A DNA stretch of 64,000 nucleotides from Fibrobacter sp. (GTDB lineage: Bacteria; Fibrobacterota; Fibrobacteria; Fibrobacterales; Fibrobacteraceae): positions 82,588 to 146,587 of the forward strand of contig JAKSIF010000007.1 in the NCBI GenBank assembly GCA_024398965.1. The letters are read 5' to 3'. Positions 51,414 to 58,773 of this stretch are shown piece by piece. The notes under the pieces are model-generated. The model was not told the DNA's origin, searched no databases, and saw nothing but the letters and a program-made list of their open reading frames with translations. Position numbers and translations under genes: made by a program. Numbering within the stretch: the stretch's first letter is position 1; every line of letters starts with the position of its first letter.

Positions 51414-53633
51414 CTAGAAGCCCATGTCGTCAGGCTCGTTAAATCCGCCGTCGTCGTAGGAGTACGCTTCTTCGTCGGGCGGCTCCTCATCGCTTGGAGG
51501 AATTTCTGAGCCGTCGGAAATAAAACCGTCTTCCATGCTTTCGGGCGGAACTTCCATCATTTCTGGAGGCATTTCGGGAACGTCCATGTCTTGTTCCTGC
51601 GCGAAGGAATTCTGCATGGCAGGCTTCTGTGAGGCGGGCATGGGGCTTGCCGGAACCGTGCTTGCGGGAGCCGAACTTGTTTGTGCTGAATAGGGCTGTC
51701 TATAGCTTGCGTACATGCCTTCTCCGAAGGCTGTTCCTTGGGAGGCTCCGGGAATGGCTGCCTGGAACATGATCAGTCTGGACTTGCTCTTGTTAACCTG
51801 GTCGATAAAGATGTTAATATCGATCTTGCCGGTGTTCAGCATAACGCTCAGCTTGTCGATTCCTTCCACGAATTTCAGCATCTGCATGCGGATGTTGACG
51901 CCGTCCTGGGAATCCAGCGGAATAAGCTTTTTCTGGCGGTCACAGACCTTAGAAGAAAGAACCGTCAGCGTCTGGTAGAATTCCTTGACTGCCTGCAGGT
52001 CGCTCCATTTTTCGTCGGGAAGTCCTTCGATGAAGACCTGTATCTCGGGCGATACGTTTTCGTAGAGCAGTTGCGGGGAGACATAGCCTGTTTCGGAATA
52101 CAGCGCAATAATGCTGTTGACGAACTCGTCTACAATGGGGGATTCAAACATCTGGATGCCGCTGGTAGCCCATTCCATGTCAAAGTAGACTACGGCGTAG
52201 TTCATCAACGTGGGGGTTCGTAGCAGCAGGTTGGCAAAGCGAATCTCGATGGGGGAGATGGCGTGCCATGGTATGGTTGCCGCAGGTTCTACGGCAACGG
52301 TGCCGTTTTCCGGTACGGCCGGTTTCTTGCGCTCGGGCTTTAAGGCCTTTACTTGTGCCAAGGAACGGTCTGTGTTGAATCGCTCTGAAATCAGTTTCAG
52401 GTACTGGTTCTGCAGTTCGCGATCGGCGATGCTCTTGACCAGTGACTTTGTATAGTTGACGAAGTCGGCGCGGGTCTCGGGGCTTTGCAGGTTGCGCTGT
52501 CTTGCCAGGTAGCTCAACCAGTCTTCCGCCTGGGTCAGGGCTTGCTTGAAGGCGTCTGCGCCCTGTTCGTTTACGAAGTTGTCCGGGTCGATCTTGGTGC
52601 CGTCCGGTCGGGACAAGGCAAATACCTTGGGTGCGATTCCCTTGGGCAGTACAATCTCAAGGCTGCGCAAGGTTGCGTTCTGGCCGGCGGCATCGCCATC
52701 AAACACCAGATAGGCGGTCTTGGCGTAGCGGGCCAAAATGTTGGCGTGGGTCTCCGTCAGGGCGGTGCCGGATGCCGCCACCACGTTGGTAACTCCACCC
52801 TGGAAAAGGCTGATCATGTCGAAGTAGCCTTCCACGATAATGACCGCGTTCTCCTCGGCGATACTTCGACGGCTGTGGTAAAGCCCGAATAGAATGTCGC
52901 TCTTGTGGTAGGTGGCGGATTCCGGGCTGTTCATGTACTTGACGGGCTTGAAATTCGGATCCTTGTTGTCGCTGAGGTCACGGCCGCCGAATGCGACAAT
53001 GACTCCGGACTGGTTCTGGATGGCGATCATCAGGCGGTCGCGGAACTTGTCGGAGATGCCTCCGTTTTCCTTTTCCTTGGCAAGGCCCGCCTTGACGCAG
53101 TCTGCAGGGGAGAATCCGTTCTTGACAGCGAATCCGATAAAACCTTCACGACCGGCAGGAGCGTAACCGATGTGGAACCGCTTGCGGGTCTCTTCCGTAA
53201 TGTGGCGGCTGTTCAGGTAGGCCTGGGCCTTTTCGCTTAGGGTCAGCTGCTGTTCAAACCATTGGCAGGCCAGTTCGTTAAGCCTGCGGACCATGCCTCG
53301 TTCTTCCTGTTCCTCGGTATTTTCCTTGGAGTCCAGTTTCGGCAGGGCAAATCCAGTAAAGTTGGCAACCCATTCCACCGCTCCCTTGAAATCCATTTTC
53401 TCATGTTCCTGGACGAACTTAAATACATCGCCAGCAGCACCACAGGCAAAGCACTTGTAGATGCCTATGGTAGGGTTCACGTTCATTGACGGGGATCGGT
53501 CGTTATGGAATGGGCACACTCCAAGAAAACGTCCATTTCCGGAACGTTTCAACGGCACAAAATTCTCAATGACGGTTGCAATGTCCGCCTGAGATTTTAG
53601 CTGTTGGATGATTTCGTTAGAGTAAAATGCCAC
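51414..53633 (-). CDS. dnaG: DNA primase with long acidic C-terminal tail
   Basis: The 739-residue protein has the CHC2 zinc finger (Cys40, His43, Cys61, Cys64 in VCPFHNDRS and YKCFACGAAGD), the catalytic core with IVEGYFDMISLFQGG and DGDAAGQNATLRSLE (TOPRIM), and a helical helicase-binding region to about 640. The last 90 or so residues are Pro/Met/Asp/Glu-rich (PEMPPEMMEVPPESMEDG) and end DDMGF, an extension not seen in ordinary DnaG. The start is GTG at 53633; TATCTT lies 8 bases before it. It makes RNA primers for replication. Confidence 0.94.
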   Translation of the reverse strand: MAFYSNEIIQQLKSQADIATVIENFVPLKRSGNGRFLGVCPFHNDRSPSMNVNPTIGIYKCFACGAAGDVFKFVQEHEKMDFKGAVEWVANFTGFALPKLDSKENTEEQEERGMVRRLNELACQWFEQQLTLSEKAQAYLNSRHITEETRKRFHIGYAPAGREGFIGFAVKNGFSPADCVKAGLAKEKENGGISDKFRDRLMIAIQNQSGVIVAFGGRDLSDNKDPNFKPVKYMNSPESATYHKSDILFGLYHSRRSIAEENAVIIVEGYFDMISLFQGGVTNVVAASGTALTETHANILARYAKTAYLVFDGDAAGQNATLRSLEIVLPKGIAPKVFALSRPDGTKIDPDNFVNEQGADAFKQALTQAEDWLSYLARQRNLQSPETRADFVNYTKSLVKSIADRELQNQYLKLISERFNTDRSLAQVKALKPERKKPAVPENGTVAVEPAATIPWHAISPIEIRFANLLLRTPTLMNYAVVYFDMEWATSGIQMFESPIVDEFVNSIIALYSETGYVSPQLLYENVSPEIQVFIEGLPDEKWSDLQAVKEFYQTLTVLSSKVCDRQKKLIPLDSQDGVNIRMQMLKFVEGIDKLSVMLNTGKIDINIFIDQVNKSKSRLIMFQAAIPGASQGTAFGEGMYASYRQPYSAQTSSAPASTVPASPMPASQKPAMQNSFAQEQDMDVPEMPPEMMEVPPESMEDGFISDGSEIPPSDEEPPDEEAYSYDDGGFNEPDDMGF

Positions 53634-53658
53634 GGGCTAACAAGATAGAAAAATCCGG

Positions 53659-54993
53659 TTAGACCACGGCCTTGCTTTTCCATTTTCCGCTGCGCCAGCG
53701 GTAGTAATTGGCGATAGAACGGTAGAATTCATCGGCTGCCATGCCGAGCCAAAGACCGGGGAGGCCAAGGTCCAAAACGAAGGCGAGGAACAGGGCTGTG
53801 GCTACACCCAAAGTCCACATCATGCCACTCCCCACAATGGCGGGAAACTTGGAGTCTCCAGAAGCGCGGAGGGATGTTGTAATCACGAAGTTTACTGCCT
53901 TGAAGGGCTGTACCGCCACATCGCACCAAAGGCACATCTGGCCTAGGGCAATGACCTCGGGATTGTCCGTAAAGACGCCAATGAGGTGAGTACCGCAAAG
54001 TGCCATGATTACAGACAAAATAAGTCCGCTAATGCAGCTGATGAGAATGGTCTGGTGAACACGCTGGTCGGCGGTCTTGAATTCCTTTGCGCCCACCAGG
54101 TGGGCCACAAGAATCTGGTTTCCGTTACCGAGGCCGCTCCCGAGAATTACAGACAAGGCGGCGAAGTTCCCGGCGAATACTCGGGCGGTCATGGCCAGCG
54201 TTCCGATGTGTGCCACCATGGCGGTAATGAACACGTTGAACAGCTGAAAACTGATGGGTTCCGCTGCAGCAGGAAAACCGATGCGGATCCAGTCGGGAAG
54301 GATGATGCGGGAACGCTTCAGGTCGCGGCGGTGGGTCTTGTGCTGAGCCTTGTAGCGCAGTACACACCAGAGAATAGCGGAGGAAATCAACCAGGAAAGT
54401 GCAGTTGCCAGGCCAACGCCCTTGGCTCCCATCTTGGGAAGCCCAAAGAGGCCTTCCAGGAAGATGTAGTTCATGATGGCGTTGCTTACGATGGTGATGG
54501 TGTTTCCGATGAGGTTCCAGACCGTAAGACCGTGGGTTGCCACAAAGGCGGTAAGTGAAGACTGCAGGGCCCTGAATGCAAAGCCGAAGGCTACCACGGA
54601 CATGAACTGCTGGGCGAACATGACCGGGTCTCCCTGAAGGCCCATCCACAGGGGGATCTTGCCGGACAGGGGGATGATGATGACGGTCAGAAGAACGCCC
54701 AGAAGAAGGCTTCCGAAAAGGACCATGGTCTGGGTGGAACGGGCGTGGCTGTTCTGCTCTGCCCCGATGTACTGGGAGGCAATGCTTGCGCCAGCCTGGG
54801 CGAACGCGTTAATGGCTGTGAACAGGGCGGCAAGGACGGGCATCAGGGCTCCAACGCCGGCGGCAGCCTCTTCGGAGGTGCGTGACAGGAACCAGCTGTC
54901 CATCATGGGCTGGATCATGTTCACGGCGAAGGTGAAAATCAGCGGCCATGAAAGGCTGAGCAGTGAGCGGTCTTTGACTTGTTTCCCTTGCAT
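53659..54993 (-). CDS. MATE-family efflux transporter
   Basis: The 444-residue protein has twelve predicted membrane helices and MATE features (MIQPMMDSWFLSRTSEEAAA, GAGASIASQ-like QAGASIASQYIGAEQN, GFPAAAEPISFQLFNVFITA, GNQILVAHLVGAKE). It would export drugs or metabolites using ion gradients. No Shine-Dalgarno sequence is seen; TAAAAT lies 7 bases upstream of the ATG on the minus strand. It lies 25 bases before dnaG and could be cotranscribed. Confidence 0.92.
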   Translation of the reverse strand: MQGKQVKDRSLLSLSWPLIFTFAVNMIQPMMDSWFLSRTSEEAAAGVGALMPVLAALFTAINAFAQAGASIASQYIGAEQNSHARSTQTMVLFGSLLLGVLLTVIIIPLSGKIPLWMGLQGDPVMFAQQFMSVVAFGFAFRALQSSLTAFVATHGLTVWNLIGNTITIVSNAIMNYIFLEGLFGLPKMGAKGVGLATALSWLISSAILWCVLRYKAQHKTHRRDLKRSRIILPDWIRIGFPAAAEPISFQLFNVFITAMVAHIGTLAMTARVFAGNFAALSVILGSGLGNGNQILVAHLVGAKEFKTADQRVHQTILISCISGLILSVIMALCGTHLIGVFTDNPEVIALGQMCLWCDVAVQPFKAVNFVITTSLRASGDSKFPAIVGSGMMWTLGVATALFLAFVLDLGLPGLWLGMAADEFYRSIANYYRWRSGKWKSKAVV

Positions 54994-55081
54994 GGGCCCA
55001 ATTTTAGCAATTTTGGGTAGGGCTTGTGCAGTGTATTTTCTGCTGTTTTGTTTTCGCCTGTATACGGAATGTTATGCCTGG

Positions 55082-56191
55082 TTACAGGACCTGAGACAGC
55101 TTCGAGATAATCTGCTCTACGTCGGTAAAGGCGCAGACAGGAAGGCTGATTGCCTTTTGTGAAGATTCCTCGGCTGCAGGTGTTTCTCCATGGCCCTGCT
55201 CCATGTTTTCAAAGCAACTCTGGCTGCTGAGGGTGGCAGGGTAGTGAATGCAGTAGGGAATGTCTGCCTTTTTCAGCTGTTCTATGAAACCCTCGCGATT
55301 GTCTACGAGGAGGGTATACTGTGCGTAGGTGCTGGTGTTGCCTGCTGCGGTGGTCTGGGGCTCGAATCCCAGGATGGCACTGAAAAACTGGTCGTACTTT
55401 AGGGCGTTCTGCCGGCGGACGTCTAGTTCCTGATCCAGGTGTCTGAGCTTCACCCTCAGGATGGCTGCCTGTAGGGCGTCCAGACGGCTGTTCATGCCGA
55501 TAATCTGGTGTTGGTAGTGCCCTTTGCTGCCGTGGTTTGCCAACATCCGGATCTTTTCCTCCAGTTCTCCGTTGCTTGTAAACAGGGCGCCGCCGTCTCC
55601 GTAGCATCCCAGGGGCTTGGTGGGGTAAAAACTGGTGATGGCGATGTCGCCAAAGGAACAGGCGGGCGTTCCGCACTGGGTGGCGCCGAACGCCTGGGCG
55701 GAGTCCTCGATAATCCAGAGTCCGTTTTGGTCTGCAATTTCGCGAAGTTCCTTATAGGGGGCGCATTGTCCAAAGAGATTGACCGCGATAATGCCCTTGG
55801 TTCGGGGGCTGATCCGCTTTTTTACGCTGTCGGGGGAAATCTGCAATGTTCTGGGGTGGATATCCGCAAAAACGGGGGTGCCGCCTAGCAGTGCTACGCT
55901 TTCCGCCGGGGCGATAAAGGTGAAATCCGGGACGATGACCTGGTCGCCAGGCTTTAGACCCAACGCCATGAGTGCAATCGTCAGGGCGTCGGTGCCGCTT
56001 CCGCAGGTCACGGTCTTGACTGGTTTTGCCTCTTTTTTCCCTTTTTCTAGGTAGGCGGAAAGTTCTTTTTCTAGATTTTGAACCTGTAAACCGCCTATAA
56101 AGCAGCCGCTGTCCAGTACCTCTTTCTCGATTTTTTCGAGTTCTTCTCGGTAGGTATTTCGCTGTTCTGGCAGGTTTACGAAGGGAATCAT
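55082..56191 (-). CDS. DegT/DnrJ/EryC1/StrS-family aminotransferase
   Basis: The 369-residue PLP enzyme has TCGSGTDALTIALMALGLKP, DFTFIAPAESVALLGGTPVF, EDSAQAFGA and the PLP-lysine block SFYPTKPLGCYGDGGAL, then NSRLDALQAAILRVKL. The family aminates keto-sugars for surface polysaccharides or glycoproteins. No other sugar genes lie nearby, so its pathway is unknown. TACTTT lies 7 bases upstream of the ATG with no Shine-Dalgarno sequence. Confidence 0.92.
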   Translation of the reverse strand: MIPFVNLPEQRNTYREELEKIEKEVLDSGCFIGGLQVQNLEKELSAYLEKGKKEAKPVKTVTCGSGTDALTIALMALGLKPGDQVIVPDFTFIAPAESVALLGGTPVFADIHPRTLQISPDSVKKRISPRTKGIIAVNLFGQCAPYKELREIADQNGLWIIEDSAQAFGATQCGTPACSFGDIAITSFYPTKPLGCYGDGGALFTSNGELEEKIRMLANHGSKGHYQHQIIGMNSRLDALQAAILRVKLRHLDQELDVRRQNALKYDQFFSAILGFEPQTTAAGNTSTYAQYTLLVDNREGFIEQLKKADIPYCIHYPATLSSQSCFENMEQGHGETPAAEESSQKAISLPVCAFTDVEQIISKLSQVL

Positions 56192-56293
56192 GGATTAAAA
56201 AGTAGAAATTTTTAACCACCCCTTGAAATATTTCAAACTTTTACTAACTTTGAGCCAACATTTTTAAGTAGGTTTTCACCCGGAGATAATAAG

Positions 56294-56554
56294 GTGCCTC
56301 AACACAAATCTTGCAAAAAGCGTTTGCTTCAGGCCGAAAAGGCCAATGCCATGAACCGTTCTACCCGTTCCGCCATCCGTACCGCTCTCAAGGCTGTACG
56401 TTCTGCTTCCACCAAGGAAGAAGCCCTCAAGGTTATGCCGGAACTGTTTAGCATGTTGGACAAGGCTGCTGCAAAGCATCGCGCTGGCTTCTGCGCAAAC
56501 CGCGCTGCCAACTACAAGGCTAAGGCCGCTAAGGTCATCAATAGCCTCGCTTAA
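56294..56554 (+). CDS. rpsT: Ribosomal protein S20
   Basis: The 86-residue basic protein starts at GTG with GGAG eight bases upstream. It has SCKKRLLQAEKANAMNRSTR, IRTALKAVRSA and LDKAAAKHRAGFCANRAANY, matching bacterial S20. It binds 16S rRNA in the small subunit. It is a single-gene unit with its own terminator. Confidence 0.95.
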   Translation: MPQHKSCKKRLLQAEKANAMNRSTRSAIRTALKAVRSASTKEEALKVMPELFSMLDKAAAKHRAGFCANRAANYKAKAAKVINSLA

Positions 56555-56589
56555 TTCTTAAGCGCAACTGCTAGTTGAAAAGATTGATG

Positions 56590-56618
56590 CCAGTACACGT
56601 ATGTGTACTGGTGTTTTT
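56590..56618 (+). terminator. Terminator of rpsT
   Basis: CCAGTACAC (56590-56598) pairs perfectly with GTGTACTGG (56603-56611) over a four-base loop, followed by five T. Confidence 0.85.
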
Positions 56619-56667
56619 CGCGTTCTTGGGAATGTGCTTGTTTTGAACTCCTGCCGCCAAAGAGGAT

Positions 56668-56762
56668 CTTGCGACATCCTGAAGTTGCGACATCCTGAAG
56701 TTGCGTCATCTAGAAGCTGTGGCTTCAAAAAGTTGCGGCTTCAAAAGTTGTGATTTCTAGAA
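56668..56762. repeat. Degenerate 16-base tandem repeat upstream of mglA
   Basis: Six units follow one another: CTTGCGACATCCTGAA, GTTGCGACATCCTGAA, GTTGCGTCATCTAGAA, GCTGTGGCTTCAAAAA, a 15-base GTTGCGGCTTCAAAA and GTTGTGATTTCTAGAA. Similarity falls from left to right. Confidence 0.75.
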
Positions 56763-56897
56763 ATTTCCTATTAGGCAAAATCTATTCCCAGTTGGATTGG
56801 AATTATGCCCTTTTGGGGCTGTTTTTTAGCTTTTTGGCGAAAAATGAGGGATTATTTTTACTAGATTAGGTCATATAAGAAATGTCAAGGATTAGTA

Positions 56898-57839
56898 ATG
56901 TCTTCGATTAATTTTGCTACTCGTGAAATAAGTTGTAAGGTTGTTTATTATGGCCCGGGTCTTAGTGGTAAGACCACCAATTTGCAGGTGATCCACCAGA
57001 AGATGCCTCAGGACAAGCGTACCGACATGGTGTCCCTCGCTACTGAAGGTGACCGTACCTTGTTCTTCGACTTTTTGCCTTTGAACCTCGGTGATATCAA
57101 GGGCTTTAAGACTCGATTCCAGCTCTATACCGTGCCTGGTCAGGTTTACTATAACAGTACCCGTAAGTTGGTGCTTCGTGGTGTAGATGGCATCGTTTTT
57201 GTCGCAGACTCCCAGCGTTCCCGTCAGGCCGAAAATATTGAAAGTCTCCAGAACCTTCGTCAGAACCTCCAGGACTATGGCATGGATTTGGATGATATGC
57301 CGTTCGTTCTTCAATACAACAAGCGTGACATGGACAATGTCTTTACCTTGGATGAACTGAATGCGGAACTCAATCCCCGTGGAATTCCGTTCTTCCCGGC
57401 AACCGCCCATAATGGTAAGGGCGTGGTTACTACCCTCAAGACCATCGCCATGTTGGTGATTGAAAAGTTTAATGTGAAGCAGGGTTTCTTGCATCAGGCT
57501 GCTGCCAATGCAAACAATTCCGGCGTTCACGATGTTTCCTTGACTAAGGAAGGTGTTTCTGTTAAGGCCGCACCGGCTGTGCCGCCCCAGCCTGCTCAGC
57601 CTGCATCTCCGTTTAGGATGCCGTCCTTTGCTGCCAAGCCTCCTCAGGCCGGTGTCGCAGGTCAGCCTGCCGGTGCTGGTCTGTTCCAGAAGGGAGCTAC
57701 GTCTTCCCCCTTCGGTCGCCCCCGTGCAGCTACGACAGTTCCTCGTATGCCGACCTTTGGTCGTGACGTCGCCAAGACCAATAACGAGGCCGATGACGAA
57801 ATCGAATTGCGTCCGTACGTACCCAAGAAAAAGGACTAG
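56898..57839 (+). CDS. mglA: MglA-type Ras-like GTPase with Pro/Ala-rich C-terminal tail
   Basis: The first 195 or so residues match MglA: P-loop GPGLSGKTTN (residues 19-28), TVPGQVYYNSTRKLVLRG in place of the usual DxxG switch, NIESLQNLRQNL, and NKRD as the base-recognition motif. Residues about 196-313 add a low-complexity tail (VPPQPAQPASPFRMPSFAAK) that ordinary MglA lacks. MglA sets cell polarity in Myxococcus and relatives; here it probably organises envelope or adhesion machinery. mglB follows 27 bases downstream. Confidence 0.92.
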   Translation: MSSINFATREISCKVVYYGPGLSGKTTNLQVIHQKMPQDKRTDMVSLATEGDRTLFFDFLPLNLGDIKGFKTRFQLYTVPGQVYYNSTRKLVLRGVDGIVFVADSQRSRQAENIESLQNLRQNLQDYGMDLDDMPFVLQYNKRDMDNVFTLDELNAELNPRGIPFFPATAHNGKGVVTTLKTIAMLVIEKFNVKQGFLHQAAANANNSGVHDVSLTKEGVSVKAAPAVPPQPAQPASPFRMPSFAAKPPQAGVAGQPAGAGLFQKGATSSPFGRPRAATTVPRMPTFGRDVAKTNNEADDEIELRPYVPKKKD

Positions 57840-57866
57840 TCTTTAGCAAGTTTAGGAGCATGCAAT

Positions 57867-58286
57867 ATGAGCGATTTTACCATTTATTCTGATGACGCTG
57901 AAAAGGTCCGCCGCCTTATGTCTGCCTACCAGGCAAGCGTTAAGGCCGAGTATATCGTGCTTTGCCATCGCGACGGTTCCATTATTGCCGAAGTTGGCTC
58001 CCTTGGTTTGGACGCCACTCCTCTTGCTGTGCTTAGCACTGCCTCCTTTGACTCTGCAAGTCAGGTGGGCCTGATGCTCGGAGGCGAAACGTTCAACTCC
58101 GTTTCTTACACCGGCGAGAACCGTTCCATCTACATTACTCCGGTGGACCAGGCCCTGCTGTTGGTCCAGATTTTCCCGGACTCCAAGCTTCCGAACCGTA
58201 TCGACGACTTCAATCGTCTGCTGGTCGAAAAGCTTAGGGATGCGGTTCCTGCCTTTACCCAGAACACTAGCCGACTGGTTCGCTAG
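57867..58286 (+). CDS. mglB: MglB-type Roadblock/LC7 GTPase-activating protein
   Basis: The 139-residue protein has the Roadblock pattern AEYIVLCHRDGSIIAEVGSL and ENRSIYITPVDQALLLVQIF. MglB stimulates MglA GTPase and fixes its polar position. AGGAG precedes the ATG. It lies between mglA and a set of envelope proteins. Confidence 0.88.
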   Translation: MSDFTIYSDDAEKVRRLMSAYQASVKAEYIVLCHRDGSIIAEVGSLGLDATPLAVLSTASFDSASQVGLMLGGETFNSVSYTGENRSIYITPVDQALLLVQIFPDSKLPNRIDDFNRLLVEKLRDAVPAFTQNTSRLVR

Positions 58287-58306
58287 TCTGGTCTATCGGA
58301 GCGTCT

Positions 58307-58768
58307 GTGTCAAGACTTCCTCCGCTGCGTAACTTACGCAAGACGACGATCGTTGTTATCGCCGTTTTCCTTGGGTTTCTGATTCATAGACTTGTGGTCA
58401 TTTACATGGGTGATGAAGTCATTCGTGATTCCGTGGATGCGGAACTGACCCTGGCACAAAGTGTTGTCTGTAGTCATATCGTTAATGGTTCTCCCTTCGG
58501 CGTAGACAGTGTCTTCGAAGAAGGTACCCGACTCTACTATTATTCTACGGTTTCATCTTCGGCACTGTTGGATGGTGATACCTTGATGCATATCTGGTTC
58601 AATGGCCTTGATACGGTGCAAAAGTCCGTGTGCAGCCTGACCCAGGATATTTGCCATACCACCATCGTTCCCTCCTTGCTTAAGCCTGGTGAATGGAGCG
58701 TTGATCTCATTGCCGGTCGAAAGCTTTTGTCGACTCGGCAGTTTATTGTAGAACCTATCCATAGGTAA
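58307..58768 (+). CDS. Membrane-anchored DUF2914-like protein
   Basis: The 153-residue protein starts at GTG with GGAG six bases upstream. It has one N-terminal membrane helix (TTIVVIAVFLGFLIHRLVVI). The remainder (LMHIWFNGLDTV, SLLKPGEWSVDLIAG, RKLLSTRQFIV) resembles DUF2914, a short beta domain of unknown role. It lies between mglB and the surface barrel and ends five bases before it. Confidence 0.65.
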   Translation: MSRLPPLRNLRKTTIVVIAVFLGFLIHRLVVIYMGDEVIRDSVDAELTLAQSVVCSHIVNGSPFGVDSVFEEGTRLYYYSTVSSSALLDGDTLMHIWFNGLDTVQKSVCSLTQDICHTTIVPSLLKPGEWSVDLIAGRKLLSTRQFIVEPIHR

Positions 58769-58773
58769 AGTTT

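Larger units (their letters stand above)
56555..56897. other. Intergenic region of 343 bases between rpsT and mglA
   Basis: It holds the rpsT terminator (56590-56618), a degenerate 16-base tandem repeat (56668-56762), an AT-rich stretch and a possible -10 TATAAG (from about 56873) for mglA. AAGGATT precedes the mglA start. No gene is seen. Confidence 0.6.

Noticed and set aside
56668..56762. CRISPR-like array before mglA
   Set aside because: Units are adjacent without spacers and degenerate; no cas gene is present.
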